Origin: Ophiobolus disseminans
Taxonomy: Eukaryota > Ascomycota > Dothideomycetes > Pleosporales > Phaeosphaeriaceae
DNA length: 64,000 nt
Direction of reading: 5' to 3'
NCBI GenBank assembly: GCA_010093685.1
Contig: MU006240.1
Span: 1-64,000, forward strand
Made by a program: the position numbers and the translations under genes. The notes under the pieces are model-generated. The model did not search any database. It saw only the letters and a program-made list of their open reading frames with translations, and had not been told where the DNA came from. Shown one piece after another: positions 51,851 through 62,115 of this stretch (its first letter is position 1; the number at the start of each line of letters is the position of its first letter).

Positions 51851-53110
51851 ATGTTGGCGACGCAGCGATACTACCTTTTCAGCCTTGCCGTCTTCATAGT
51901 ACTGGTGTCGTTTACATTTTTCTTCTTCCGGCAAGATGAAGCTGTATTGTACGAGAAGATAGTAAAGAACCCGTACCGGTACGTCCTGCACCATCCCATC
52001 ATCCTCCCAAACCTAACCTCCCCAACCAGGTCCTCGAAACCCGGGCTCCGCGACACAATCCTCAACCTCTTCGAATCCATCAAACACGACCCCACAAACC
52101 CACACTTCCGCTCCGCCGCCGGCCAAACCTACACCGCAGACTCGACGTCGACGTGGAACAAGCCCCTGGGCAAGCGGGTTCTGATAGTGGACATCGACAC
52201 GCGCGTCCCCACGGGCGCAAACCAGCTCCTCAACCCCGACACAATCGACTTCGAACACCTCGACATGCACGGCGGCGGCCTCGTCAGCAACGCTATAATA
52301 AACCACTACATCTACGCCCTCATACACGGCTACGACTACAAATTCTATCAAGCGGCGCACATACCCGAGCACCACGATACATGGATTATGCCGCACGTGT
52401 TCCGCGAACTCATCCCGGAGTACCAATTCGTCGTCGCAATGGACGCCGACGTGACGATTTCGCACCTCGACTTGCCGCTTGAGTGGCTGTTTAACCGCTG
52501 GGGCCTCGCGTCGCATACCAGTATGGCGTTACCCTGGGATACGGAGGAGTGGCGCGGGAACGTGTCAATTAGCCGAGACTCGAAGTACTTGCGCGTTTTG
52601 AACACGGGCTTCGTCGTTGCGCAGAATAATCCTACGACCCTCGAACTGTTGGATGCGTGGCGCGACTGCACATCCGAATTGCGCTACCCCGGCTGCGCGC
52701 ACTGGAAAGAAAACTGGTCGCACGAACAGCGTGCGTTTTCGGAATACATACGCTACGACTTCAACGCCACGCCTGAAACCATAGTCAGCATACCCTGCGA
52801 CGACGCTGTTGGGTGGCCGGGTTTCAAAGCCGATAACGAGGATGTGTCTCCGGGGATTAGCGATTGTAATGGGAATTTCGTGAGGCATTATACGCTGGGC
52901 AAGGATATGGTCAAGGCGGCGTCGAGTAATGCGGTTATGCAGGCTGTTAGCGATGTGCTGCAGCGCAGTATTTTGAAGGAGCAGGAGAGCATGTGGGTCA
53001 AGGAACCGGAACACGCCAAGGATGTGGTGCAGAGTGAGGTTCGGGAGGGGGAGGGAGAGCAGGGTGGGGAAGTGGTTGTTGATGGGATTATGGGGCCTGG
53101 GAGGAGGTGA
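51851..53110 (+). CDS. Type II membrane glycosyltransferase
   Basis: Single exon, 419 aa from the ATG at 51851. The frame is open further upstream to 51698, but starting here places a transmembrane anchor (YYLFSLAVFIVLVSFTFFFF) at the extreme N-terminus, as expected for a Golgi type II enzyme. The catalytic region has KRVLIVDIDTRV, NHYIYALIHGYDYKFYQA, a DXD metal-binding motif in FVVAMDADVTISH, NTGFVVAQNN and a HEQRAFSEYIRYD segment. It resembles fungal galactosyl/mannosyl-transferase-like nucleotide-diphospho-sugar transferases (the GT34-like fold). Donor sugar and acceptor are not readable. The C-terminal 40 residues are acidic and variable. Confidence 0.8.
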   Translation: MLATQRYYLFSLAVFIVLVSFTFFFFRQDEAVLYEKIVKNPYRYVLHHPIILPNLTSPTRSSKPGLRDTILNLFESIKHDPTNPHFRSAAGQTYTADSTSTWNKPLGKRVLIVDIDTRVPTGANQLLNPDTIDFEHLDMHGGGLVSNAIINHYIYALIHGYDYKFYQAAHIPEHHDTWIMPHVFRELIPEYQFVVAMDADVTISHLDLPLEWLFNRWGLASHTSMALPWDTEEWRGNVSISRDSKYLRVLNTGFVVAQNNPTTLELLDAWRDCTSELRYPGCAHWKENWSHEQRAFSEYIRYDFNATPETIVSIPCDDAVGWPGFKADNEDVSPGISDCNGNFVRHYTLGKDMVKAASSNAVMQAVSDVLQRSILKEQESMWVKEPEHAKDVVQSEVREGEGEQGGEVVVDGIMGPGRR

Positions 53111-55326
53111 GAGAGGTTTGCGTATGTGTTGCTGTTTGTGTTTGTATATGTTTTTCGGCAAGGACATGTTCGGGGCGTTAATGGGCTTGGTTTGGGTTGG
53201 TCTGATTTGGTGTGATGGGATGGGATGGGTTTGGAATGATACCATATAGCTTAGCATGGCATGCATAGCTTAGCATAGAATTGGATAAAACGACGATGGC
53301 GAACATACTCAAGCATAGGGAATGGGGTGTGTGAATGAGGCGTAATGAGAAGGTCGAGGCATGTTTGGACTTGATTGATATGTCTAGATTTCGCGTCATG
53401 TCAAGAGTGAGTGTTTACCTTTGACGCACATTTCTCAGACTCGCATCGAGGAAGTCGAAATGCAGAAATGCCATCCTATCGTGCACCAGCCTTTCTACAA
53501 GCAGGTCGATGTTTGCACTAGGATCGAGGTTGTTCATCCATCGTGCGATTCGTGCTGATGGGCGCATAGTTGCTTGCTTTGAACGTGTCAAGGCGTTGTG
53601 GCATCGCAAGGTCGCTGGATATGAGTGCGGCTGCGTGATGAGCATATTTCGTACAAGTAAAGATGCAGATTGGGCGCGTTGTTGGCGGTGCTGTACTTGG
53701 CTGGAAGTGATGTGGAAGGTATGTTATTTCTGTACGGGTGAGTGTTGCGCAGCGTCGTTTGCGGCGAAAGTCGTGAAGTTGGCACAACAAGAAGAGCGAA
53801 GTGAACTCATCGAAATACCCCACCATGGATTTCTTGGTGTATATCGCGGTCCTATACTTCAACGTCGTACCGTAGGAGATGTTGTCGTGAGCAGCGAGCG
53901 AGCGCGTGACGGTCGGCCAAGATTTACATACATTTAGCCGCAGATACTTGGTCTCTCAGAAGCCTCGAGACTCCTTTGCGTGAAAGAGTGCGCGTTTTGC
54001 TACCGTTACGCCGCGCTTGCATCTCGTTCAACACCACCACACTCGTCGCGGTCGATCCAACTCGGTCCCTGACAATCGGTTAGCGCTGACTTACAAAGCT
54101 ATTACAGCACAGTAAAGTCATTGAAAAGTCCGTCAGAGCTATCTTAGTCTCGCCATCGTTTCTCCCGTCCTGTTCTACCCATCACCTGCACCCGGGCTAG
54201 TCTTGGACAAACCACGGGGTGAGGCGTGAGAGGGGACGGGAGGCGCTCGGGTCAAGTGTAATTGGGGATCATCATACGGAATGGAAGGGTTGGTGCGGAA
54301 GAGGCACTTACAGTCACGTAAAATGCACGCGTTGATGCGCGTCTGGATTCTGTGCGAAGGTGCAATGTGGTGTCGAGGGCGTGGGAGGATGGAGGGAAGA
54401 ACATTGAAGGGTGATGGAGCTTGCAAGGGAAGATTAGCCGAGGTGGTTAGTAAGCTGGCGCGGGTTCTGTTTCGGGAGTGCGTTCGTTCCGCTTTGACCT
54501 CTATGATTTGCATCACATGTCGTACATGACGATTACCCATGCTGATCACCAGAAAGAACGCATCGTGTAGCAACATATCACCCCACAGTGCTGTCCCTAC
54601 AAAATCCCGGGTCATTGTTCTGCCAAATTCCATCCACCTTTAGACACCACGAAGAGCGGAACGCCATTAGTTCCCATCTACGCTTATGGACCAGAATAGC
54701 AATGACTGATCAGGGTTGATCTCAGGAGTCAACGAAGCTTTCTGTCAAACACATGGTGGTGGAGATTTGCGTAGGTCTGGTGAGTAATTGTCAGGACGCA
54801 GGTCTGTACCCGCTGCGCCATGCAGCCAAAAAGGAACGTATAATCAATGAACGTTGATTATGGTGTGCAGAACAGTATATATCGTACAGGCCGCAGCCGA
54901 CACACGAGGCTTCGCCTCACGTGCGCGCGTACGCCTTACAGTAATGAGCCGCTCAAGATTTTGTGTAAGATGATGAACATGCTGTCGCGCTATATGCAAG
55001 GTATAGGTGTTGGACGGGTAGATTCCATGGTGTCTAGAGTCCGGAGAAAATAGTCACTCGCAGCTGACATTGTAAGGCACCATGGGAAAGCACATGCTGA
55101 TATATCTGTGCACGAGGATGGAGACATTGGCACACAACGCAATCTCAGGAGGCTTCTTTACCTTATCGTATTACTTCCTTCCAAGGCTCAGTACCCAACG
55201 TACACTCAACGTAGCCACAGATCGAGATAGTCAAGGCTAATTAACCTCGCAGACCCATCTTCGCAGCAACAGAACCGTCACAACTTCGCGAAGGCATCCA
55301 GAACTGATTTACATAGGATCTCTAAA
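53111..55326. other. Intergenic, no supported gene
   Basis: About 2.2 kb. Frames at 53509-53937 (plus) and 54175-54633 (minus) are open but lack family motifs and intron signals, so they are not called. Confidence 0.45.
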
Positions 55327-56211
55327 ATGATATCCAAAGTCAAAAACCTCAGCAGCCTTCCCGCAGTGTTCGCTCAGTACACTTTCCCTCCTGCCACGAC
55401 TCTACAACCTGGCGAGAGCTGTTTTGTTTGTCTGCGCGAATTCGGAGAAGAGCCAGACGACGATGGCGAACGACCTTGCCGTCCTCTGATAATCGCCCGT
55501 TGCGGTCATTTGATTGGAAGCAAGTGCGCACAAGCCTTCATCAAGTCCGACAAGACAAAACAATGTCCCTTTTGCCGCGCGTCTATCGATCCGACACTCG
55601 ATGCGATACCTATGCGGTTAGTGTGGATTAGCGCGCTACCATGGTTTTCCAACCGCGATCGCACGACTCGCCAGTTCGCCGAGAAGCGCGTCTTCCCGAA
55701 GACATACGTCGATCACGTATATACACGCTTAGTCCAACGAGATCTTGCATTCGTCGAAGCCCAGGATCTGTGGTATTGCCATGTAGGAGCGGGTCTTTTT
55801 TCACACGTGCAGGACGCCAAGTATGGCCTCATGCTTTCGGCTGCTAGCTGGCTGCTCACGCTTCCATGGGGTAAACAATATCCTGAGCTTTGGCTTCTTT
55901 CTCCCGCTCTCGTGAACACAGAGTTGAAATGGTGGTGTGTTGCCTGGCTCGCATGCGCGTGGGTGACATTGTGTTCGGTCGCACGGCGGCATTTGCGAGA
56001 CCAAGACGCGGACCGCAAGCGGCTGTTGTTGAGTCGATACCTCCGAGCTATGTATTTCCTGTACGCTCGATCTGCCGTGGTCTTTCTGGGTTACTCGGGA
56101 ATTATCGCTGTCGCCGTCGCATCATGGGCCGTGTATTGTGCAGTCGGTGCGCTATTGATCGCACATTATATGAACGGCACCTGGGCAAGCACTAAAAACC
56201 TCCGAATCTAG
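55327..56211 (+). CDS. RING-finger protein with membrane segments (tandem copy 1)
   Basis: Intronless, 294 aa. The N-terminal RING-type finger has C32, C35, C59, H61, C67, C80 and C83; the fifth-ligand position is Gly (CGHLIGSKC), a variant common in fungal RINGs. The C-terminal half has two or three hydrophobic stretches (WWCVAWLACAWVTLCSV, VVFLGYSGIIAVAVASWAVY, GALLIAHYM) that should anchor it in a membrane. A membrane-bound E3 ubiquitin ligase is inferred. The next gene downstream has the same layout, so the pair is likely a tandem duplication. Confidence 0.75.
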   Translation: MISKVKNLSSLPAVFAQYTFPPATTLQPGESCFVCLREFGEEPDDDGERPCRPLIIARCGHLIGSKCAQAFIKSDKTKQCPFCRASIDPTLDAIPMRLVWISALPWFSNRDRTTRQFAEKRVFPKTYVDHVYTRLVQRDLAFVEAQDLWYCHVGAGLFSHVQDAKYGLMLSAASWLLTLPWGKQYPELWLLSPALVNTELKWWCVAWLACAWVTLCSVARRHLRDQDADRKRLLLSRYLRAMYFLYARSAVVFLGYSGIIAVAVASWAVYCAVGALLIAHYMNGTWASTKNLRI

Positions 56212-56473
56212 AGAACCATATGTTTGAGGCTGAATTGCGGCGCCAAGCGTACCTCGCTACCTAAAGAGGCCCACGGTACACCTTTTAATGGTTGCCTTAG
56301 ACCCCGCAGAAGGTGTACGCGCTCGACCATGGAACGCATTGATTAGCAAGTTTTGCCATGGTCAATTTAAATATTACCCGTTTATACCTATATCTACAAT
56401 CCCCCTCAATTACAATTAGGAACCTGTCCCTCAGTCGATATCAAACCATATTCTATTCCAGATCATTCACAAA

Positions 56474-57256
56474 ATGACGCCTCCACCGATTTACCTCCTC
56501 CCAGCCGCACTTCAACAATACAAGACTCGGCGAATCTGGAATCATCAAGAGCGGGAATGTTCGCTTTGTTGGAGGGACTATGGGACCAAAAACGAGCCTT
56601 CAGACAATGAAGAGATACCCTGCTATCCAATCCAAGTCCTACCTTGTCGCCACGTCTTTGGCAGCCACTGCTTCCATCGAATGGTACGCCACGGGATATC
56701 TACATGTCCCACATGTCGAAAACCACTCATGGTGGCTTCAAATGAGAGCCTCGATACTTTGACGTTGATGGCAGCCTATACTGCAAGCAAATTTATGGTG
56801 GATCAAGTCAACGCTCGGATACGGCTCCACGGCGCTATACTCAATTTTGATGCACTTAGCCAACGCCTCTTCGACGGCTCAATAAGCACGCTGGAGTCTG
56901 TTAAGCTATGGCTTATCTACGTCGCCATTTGCGCGGAGGTCATCATTCGCTTTATATCGCGCGTTGCATTGACATACATAGGTGTCACAATTTTCACACC
57001 GTTGAGCAAGTGGATAGTAAAGTTCGTCTGCTGTTTGGTGTACTGGTACTGCATAGGACCTTGGCGCCATTTCTTGAATGGAGAATCTCTGGTTCCTCTG
57101 GAAGCGATCGTTTATTGGACACAAGCGGTCGGGGTATCGGTTCGTCCACCTTTATTAATAGCGTTGCTCATTTGGATTGCTTTTGCCATCTTGATCGCGT
57201 TGCTCATCTCGGCTGGATCTCGCAGGAGTAAAAGTGGTTCTGCGCACGACGACTAG
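56474..57256 (+). CDS. RING-finger protein with membrane segments (tandem copy 2)
   Basis: Intronless, 260 aa, 260 bp downstream of copy 1 on the same strand. RING ligands C29, C32, C58, H60, C66, C78 and C81 (PCRHVFGSHCF, STCPTCR), again with Gly at the fifth-ligand position. Four hydrophobic stretches follow: LWLIYVAICAEVIIRF, VALTYIGVTIFTPL, KFVCCLVYWYCIGPW and LLIALLIWIAFAILIALL. Sequence identity to copy 1 is low outside the finger, so the duplication is old. Probable membrane E3 ligase; substrates unknown. Confidence 0.75.
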   Translation: MTPPPIYLLPAALQQYKTRRIWNHQERECSLCWRDYGTKNEPSDNEEIPCYPIQVLPCRHVFGSHCFHRMVRHGISTCPTCRKPLMVASNESLDTLTLMAAYTASKFMVDQVNARIRLHGAILNFDALSQRLFDGSISTLESVKLWLIYVAICAEVIIRFISRVALTYIGVTIFTPLSKWIVKFVCCLVYWYCIGPWRHFLNGESLVPLEAIVYWTQAVGVSVRPPLLIALLIWIAFAILIALLISAGSRRSKSGSAHDD

Positions 57257-57708
57257 GCGGCTGAGGGATGTATCATCGGTAGGAGAAAGGACGGGAGTTC
57301 GGGAATACCAGCGATCAGTACCCAGAATGTAACAAAATGAACAGACCGGAGCTAAGAATCGCCTAAGTTGACATCAGATCTATTGCACGTCTATGAAAGG
57401 CTTTGAAAGTTTACATGTGTGCAGCAAACAATCCTGTGGTTAGTTGCTGTGAAATGATATTTGCTTACGTGTCGCTTGAACAGCTGCAGATTTTCAAGGT
57501 CTAAATATAACCAAGGTACTCTCATACACGAACAAGGTAACACCATGAAAGTACCAAAGTTCGCAACGAATAATACATTTCACACATGTATAAGGCAACA
57601 CAACAGCCATCTTCTCCACTGATCGTCCACACATTGAGTCAAGCAAATTTGCAATCGCCCTGCCCTTCTCAAACCACCCACCTGGGTTTCAACTACAATA
57701 CCAACAAC
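57257..57708. other. Intergenic upstream of the J-domain gene
   Basis: No separate gene seen. The frame of the next gene is open from 57586, so up to 41 extra codons could be coding if that ATG is used. Confidence 0.4.
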
Positions 57709-58827
57709 ATGCCAGATCAAGATCCTCGCTCATCCTTCCGTCACCTTGGCATTCGACCCAACGCCTCTGAAGTCGAAGTGCGCACCGCGTACAAAGCGCT
57801 AGCGCTTCAGAGTCATCCCGACAGAGCAGATGAGGCTGATCGAGATCAAGCAACAGCAAAATTCCAGAAGTTGCAAGAAGCGTATGAGTTCTGTCTGAGT
57901 CACGTGCGGATTACCGCCACCGTCGAAAATGCTCCTGATGAAGACTACGACGAAGACAAAGTCCCCTCCGGCAACGCGTTTTGGGACTACTGTGGCATTT
58001 TTCCGGATCAATATGAGGTAGACGACGACTCAGATTGGCGCGGCATACTTCCACAAGGCATTGGCGGCTTTGGATGCGCATGGTGGGATGAACTCAGCGG
58101 CGAAGAACCACCCGTCGTTCTTCGCTGGGCCCAGGTGTGCGCGAAATCCAGCCGTAACTCCAGATTTCTCAAGAGCATGACGAAGACGGAGCGGGCCATT
58201 CTGGACCTGGAGCATTGGGCCGCTTACAGACGTTTCGAAGTATGGCGACGGAGGCACATTGAACACCCAGAAGAGGAAGAGCAAATCCAAGCACACATCG
58301 ATAGCTTGCCTAAGTGGCAACGCCGATGGGCCTCCCAAGCACTGGAAGAAAAACGGTCTGCACCTGGCTATTTCTCAGCTCCATATCGGTCCGCTGCCGA
58401 TGAGCGAGCCTGCCACCAGGCTGCATGCCTTGAGGACGAGTTCAAGAACCTGAAACTTCGGTCCGGCACTTGGCGCGACGACCATAACTCTCAAAAGCAT
58501 GGACCAGCACAAGAACTCGAGTGCTTCCGACGCCAAATGAAGGCGCTGGAAATTCGTGGACCTCTGGTCGGGCGTCATACTGAAACTGAAATCAAGCTCC
58601 GGGGTCGCAAGCACGACAACACGACTGCCAGGCTGAAGGCAGAGATAGAGCAAGAGGCGCGAGAAGCGCAAGTTACAGCTGAGCGGCGAGAGAAGAGAAA
58701 GCTGTATGCGAATGTCCGTGCAGCTCTGAGAAGCCGCCTGTCGTTGGAGGATATGCCTGATGTGTGTAATACTATACTTTTGGAGGACATCAAGCTCGAC
58801 TTTGGAGAGTTTCTATCGCAGGACTAG
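57709..58827 (+). CDS. J-domain (DnaJ-like) protein
   Basis: Intronless, 372 aa from the ATG at 57709. An in-frame ATG at 57586 would add 41 residues with no conserved features. The J domain at the N-terminus contains FRHLGIRPNASEVEVRTAYK, the HPD loop (QSHPDRAD) needed to stimulate Hsp70, and FQKLQEAYEFCL. No G/F region or zinc-finger type II features follow, so it is a type III J protein. The rest is charged and helical, with a Trp-rich zone (WAAYRRFEVWRRRHIEHP) and a coiled-coil-like C-terminus (ARLKAEIEQEAREAQVTAERR). It acts as an Hsp70 co-chaperone; client unknown. Confidence 0.8.
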   Translation: MPDQDPRSSFRHLGIRPNASEVEVRTAYKALALQSHPDRADEADRDQATAKFQKLQEAYEFCLSHVRITATVENAPDEDYDEDKVPSGNAFWDYCGIFPDQYEVDDDSDWRGILPQGIGGFGCAWWDELSGEEPPVVLRWAQVCAKSSRNSRFLKSMTKTERAILDLEHWAAYRRFEVWRRRHIEHPEEEEQIQAHIDSLPKWQRRWASQALEEKRSAPGYFSAPYRSAADERACHQAACLEDEFKNLKLRSGTWRDDHNSQKHGPAQELECFRRQMKALEIRGPLVGRHTETEIKLRGRKHDNTTARLKAEIEQEAREAQVTAERREKRKLYANVRAALRSRLSLEDMPDVCNTILLEDIKLDFGEFLSQD

Positions 58828-60250
58828 CTTGAATAGCTATCTTCGCACAGTAACTATAGGTTCCGATGGATGACCATGAAGTTTGCCGGCAATAGATAGG
58901 TTCTCGTATGTAAGTACCCGTACTTGTCGACGCGATGGAGGTCGCTTTCTGAAAGATTAGTAGTGAACGGGATGGATTGTGTCAAGGTACGACAGAGTTG
59001 ATCAGTAGTATGTAGAGTCATGGCGATAGTGAAAAATGATGAAATCGGTCCCTGAAACGAGCTTCTTATCGTGTCAGACCTGATGAGTTTCCGCAGCGTT
59101 CTACGCACTCACCTCTAGAAATCCCTGGCGAACCCAGGAAATAATGGACGCCTGGATTGCAAACTATGGTAGCGGGTAACTAACCGAGCATTAGTTTCGT
59201 CCAGTTCAGAGAATGACTCAACGTCGACCCAAGCGCGCAAGGGATACGTGTCAGCTCGTTACACAATGTCTCAATCTGCTCTTTACCTGCCCGTAGCTTC
59301 AACATTGTATTGCAGCTTCTTTACAATAAACATGGTGAAACCACTAAGACCAGCGTCTGCTGCCTATATATCTTTCTCCGTTACCGTCTCTTATATTGTA
59401 GCACACACACCAACCTTCCACCACTAGCTACCGGAGGCCAAAAAGCCTTTGCACAGAGGCTTCCGTTCTTCGCCACCACAACAAGCAAACCCCACACCTT
59501 CTGTTCACGATATTGAACAACTGCAGCGACCGATCGTGCGAAGAATGTTTCTTCTTCGGAATGTCTGGTGTGGGAATGGAGCAGAGACGAAGGAGAAGGT
59601 TGTTGTATTGAGGGAGATACAGAGAGCGACTGTATACACAAGAGAGCTGGGTAAGCAATCAATTGAGGGTCACATGAGTAGAGCATTCATAGTTCACTCA
59701 GTGAAGCAAGGTCCCAGGCTGACATTTCTACACTAGGGCGCCGCAACACCATTCCAGATGAACCTAAACGATGTTTTCGACACCTCTACGCTCCAGATCA
59801 TAGAGAGCTGGGGACTATACCTCGGGTCTTGGAAATTTCGTCAGTTTTGGCCAGGCTGTTCAATTATGCGTGCTTTTACGGGAATTTTCAGTGCTTTGAT
59901 GCGGGATCGGGCGTTGGGCATCCCACGACAGTGAGTGTACTCGCCAAAGATCGACTGGTATTGGCTACATGACGCCCACAAGAGTACAGAGCAAGCTATC
60001 TAGGTCTACAGAAGGTAATGAGCCCACTAAAAGGTCATTTCAGTTCATGCTTTTAGAATTCTGCTTGTTCTTCATTGCACTAAAGCCGCTCGGGATTGCG
60101 CTCGCGAGAGCGTAGGGCAATGCATTTCCGTTGAATCTTATCTTCTAATACTTTCCAGATGTGCATTGCTACAACACAAGTACGTACACTGGCACTTGTT
60201 TCGACCCGTGGAAAGTCCCAGCCTCCCCTACCAGTCCCCGCTCCCCCCTC
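58828..60250. other. Intergenic, no supported gene
   Basis: About 1.4 kb. Short frames near 59310-59740 show no motif. Nothing recognised. Confidence 0.45.
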
Positions 60251-60939
60251 TCAAGCAATCAACCCATACTCCGCAATACTCTTACTCCTCCACTTCAAAA
60301 ACGCCAAAACCGGCCCCAACGCCATCGTATCCACATGCAACGGCACATACAACTTCTCCGTCCGCGACCCCCAATACCTGACCTTAACCTCATCCAACCG
60401 TCCCCGACACGCATTAACCAGCAAATTCCCCTTCCAGCGCGCCGAGCTCCAATCCGCAGTTTCCTTATCGCCCAGCAGCGCAGCCAGACATGCATTCCCC
60501 GGCGCCTTGTTGCACTGCATGCCGTTGTCGTGCCACAACACCATATTGTTACTAAATTGCCGTCCGAGCTCGCGGTGGCAATCGAACTCGTCTCCGCGGC
60601 GGAGATGTTGCCGCCGATGAGGGTGCGCACGTGGGAGCGGTCGATGACGAGATCGTCCGGGCGGTCGCCGGCGTAGTGGTGCCGCATTCAAACGAAGCGC
60701 GGGCCGGGGCCGCTGGCGAGGGAGAGTTCGTTGGCGGGGAAGAAGATGCATAGATAGTGGTGTTCGGATGGGCGGGGCTCGAGGGCAGGGAAGTTGCCGC
60801 AGATGGTGCTGTGGAGGGCTGTGTCGTTTGTACGGCATGGTTGAGAACAGTAGGTGGTGTTTTTGCAGTTGGGGCATGCGAGGGTGGCGGGTTTGCGGCA
60901 TTTGGCGCAGAGAGGAGGGGTGAGTTGGGTGGCGGACAT
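60251..60939 (-). pseudogene. MYND zinc-finger gene, broken (family member 4)
   Basis: The N-terminus has a full MYND finger (C11, C14, C22, C25, C31, C35, H43, C47) and the signature LCIFFPANELSLASGPGPRFV. A TGA at 60688-60690 then stands where the family has Trp (PRFVW). The text continues in frame (MRHHYAGDRPDDLVIDRS, TLIGGNISAAE), and a frame change near 60600 leads to DEFDCHRELGRQFSNNMVLW and GNACLAALLGDKETADWSSARWK, ending at 60251. So at least one nonsense and one frameshift lesion. A splice around both is conceivable but would remove conserved sequence. Confidence 0.6.
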
Positions 60940-61249
60940 GGTTGTGGTATCGAGAGGCTATGGGCGTTTTTGTCGAGCATTTGATCGTTGCTCTTATGAA
61001 TGGAAAGGGTTTGCTGGCGAGAGACTTGGAGAAAGCACGTTGTGAAAGTAACGTCCCCGTGACTACTACCCGTTTGGTCTTCCAGTGTGAATGTTTTAGG
61101 TCTGGTCGTGATCGCAATGAAAGAAAGCGTAACGTCGACATTTGAGATGGTCGGTCAACATCAATTCAAGGAACATCATCTAGATTCGCATTGAAGTCGT
61201 TAAATTCCCCCCATCCAACTCTTCTCTACCGAGAGTTCCTGTACTCCAC

Positions 61250-61709
61250 CTATTCCGCAACATGCGCAACAACCTCAATCTCAACCCTCATATCATCCTC
61301 CCCCAGCCTCTGCACCCCCACACACGTCCAAATCGGACTATGATCCGGCATCCACTTCTTAAACTCCCCGACCATAATAGTCAGCGCCTCATTGTTAAGC
61401 GGCACGTGGTAGCTGTTCACGCGGAAGACCTGCGACCAGCCCTTGCCGCCGGCGTCACGCAAGTTGAGGTCCACGTTGGCGAAAGCTTGCTTGATTTGGG
61501 CTTCGATGTTGGTGTTGTATGCGCCGGTCTTGGGGTCCCAGCCGCCTGTTGAGTGTTAAGGGGCGGGTGCATGGAAGTTGGGGTGTGGGATGTGTACCTT
61601 GGCCTGAGCATTCAATTCTGTCGCCGATGCGTACGGCTTGGGAATAGCCGTACTGCTTCAAGTTGCGTTCGCCGACGCCTTCGTAAGAATGATATTGGAG
61701 ATGAGACAT
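61250..61709 (-). CDS. RidA/YjgF/UK114 family protein
   Basis: Two exons, 61709-61598 and 61545-61250, with a 52-nt GT-AG intron restoring SGQGGWDP, giving 135 aa, the normal size. The single chorismate-mutase-like fold is supported by YSQAVRIGDRIECSGQGG, NIEAQIKQAFANVDLNLRDAG and the C-terminal SPIWTCVGVQRLGEDDMRVEIE. Family members hydrolyse reactive enamine/imine intermediates released by PLP enzymes, or act as related deaminases or ribonucleases. The usual catalytic Arg of true RidA is replaced here in part (VGVQRLG), so enzymatic class is uncertain. Confidence 0.85.
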
Positions 61710-62115
61710 CGCGACTGGAATTGGTGTTCGGTAAAAATTCTAGAGAACCAAAAGAAGTCTGTGAGCACCAGAGTGGTTGGGCAATTCAATTTGAAGGAAA
61801 GAAGCTATTAGAACACTCGAACAGAGATGTGAACGTCTTAGTAGCTGAATTAAATACAAGGTGACTACACGGGAGGCAGCTCAGCTGCGGCTGAGTTACC
61901 GTTGACCTTCTACGACGAGCTGCAAAGATCGGCCCGATGACGTGGATGCGCTAAACATTACTCAAACTGGTTAAGTGTCCTTACAGCATAAATTATTACC
62001 AACTGCACGTTCCCAAACGGGATGGCACGGAGGAACTGCTTCTTGGAAATAATACAAACTTAAGGCTGTACAATAAATCTCAAGCACATGGGATATAACA
62101 GCTTCCATGCACTGC
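61710..62115. other. Intergenic, nothing recognised
   Basis: About 400 bp between the RidA gene start and the end of the duplicated-domain gene. No motif. Confidence 0.45.

Noticed and set aside
53509..53937. 142-codon plus-strand frame
   Set aside because: No recognisable domain, overlapped by an equally open minus-strand frame.
54175..54633. 152-codon minus-strand frame
   Set aside because: Composition-driven, no motif or signal; not distinguishable from chance.
60159..60676. Plus-strand frames of 153-171 codons
   Set aside because: Antisense to the broken MYND gene.
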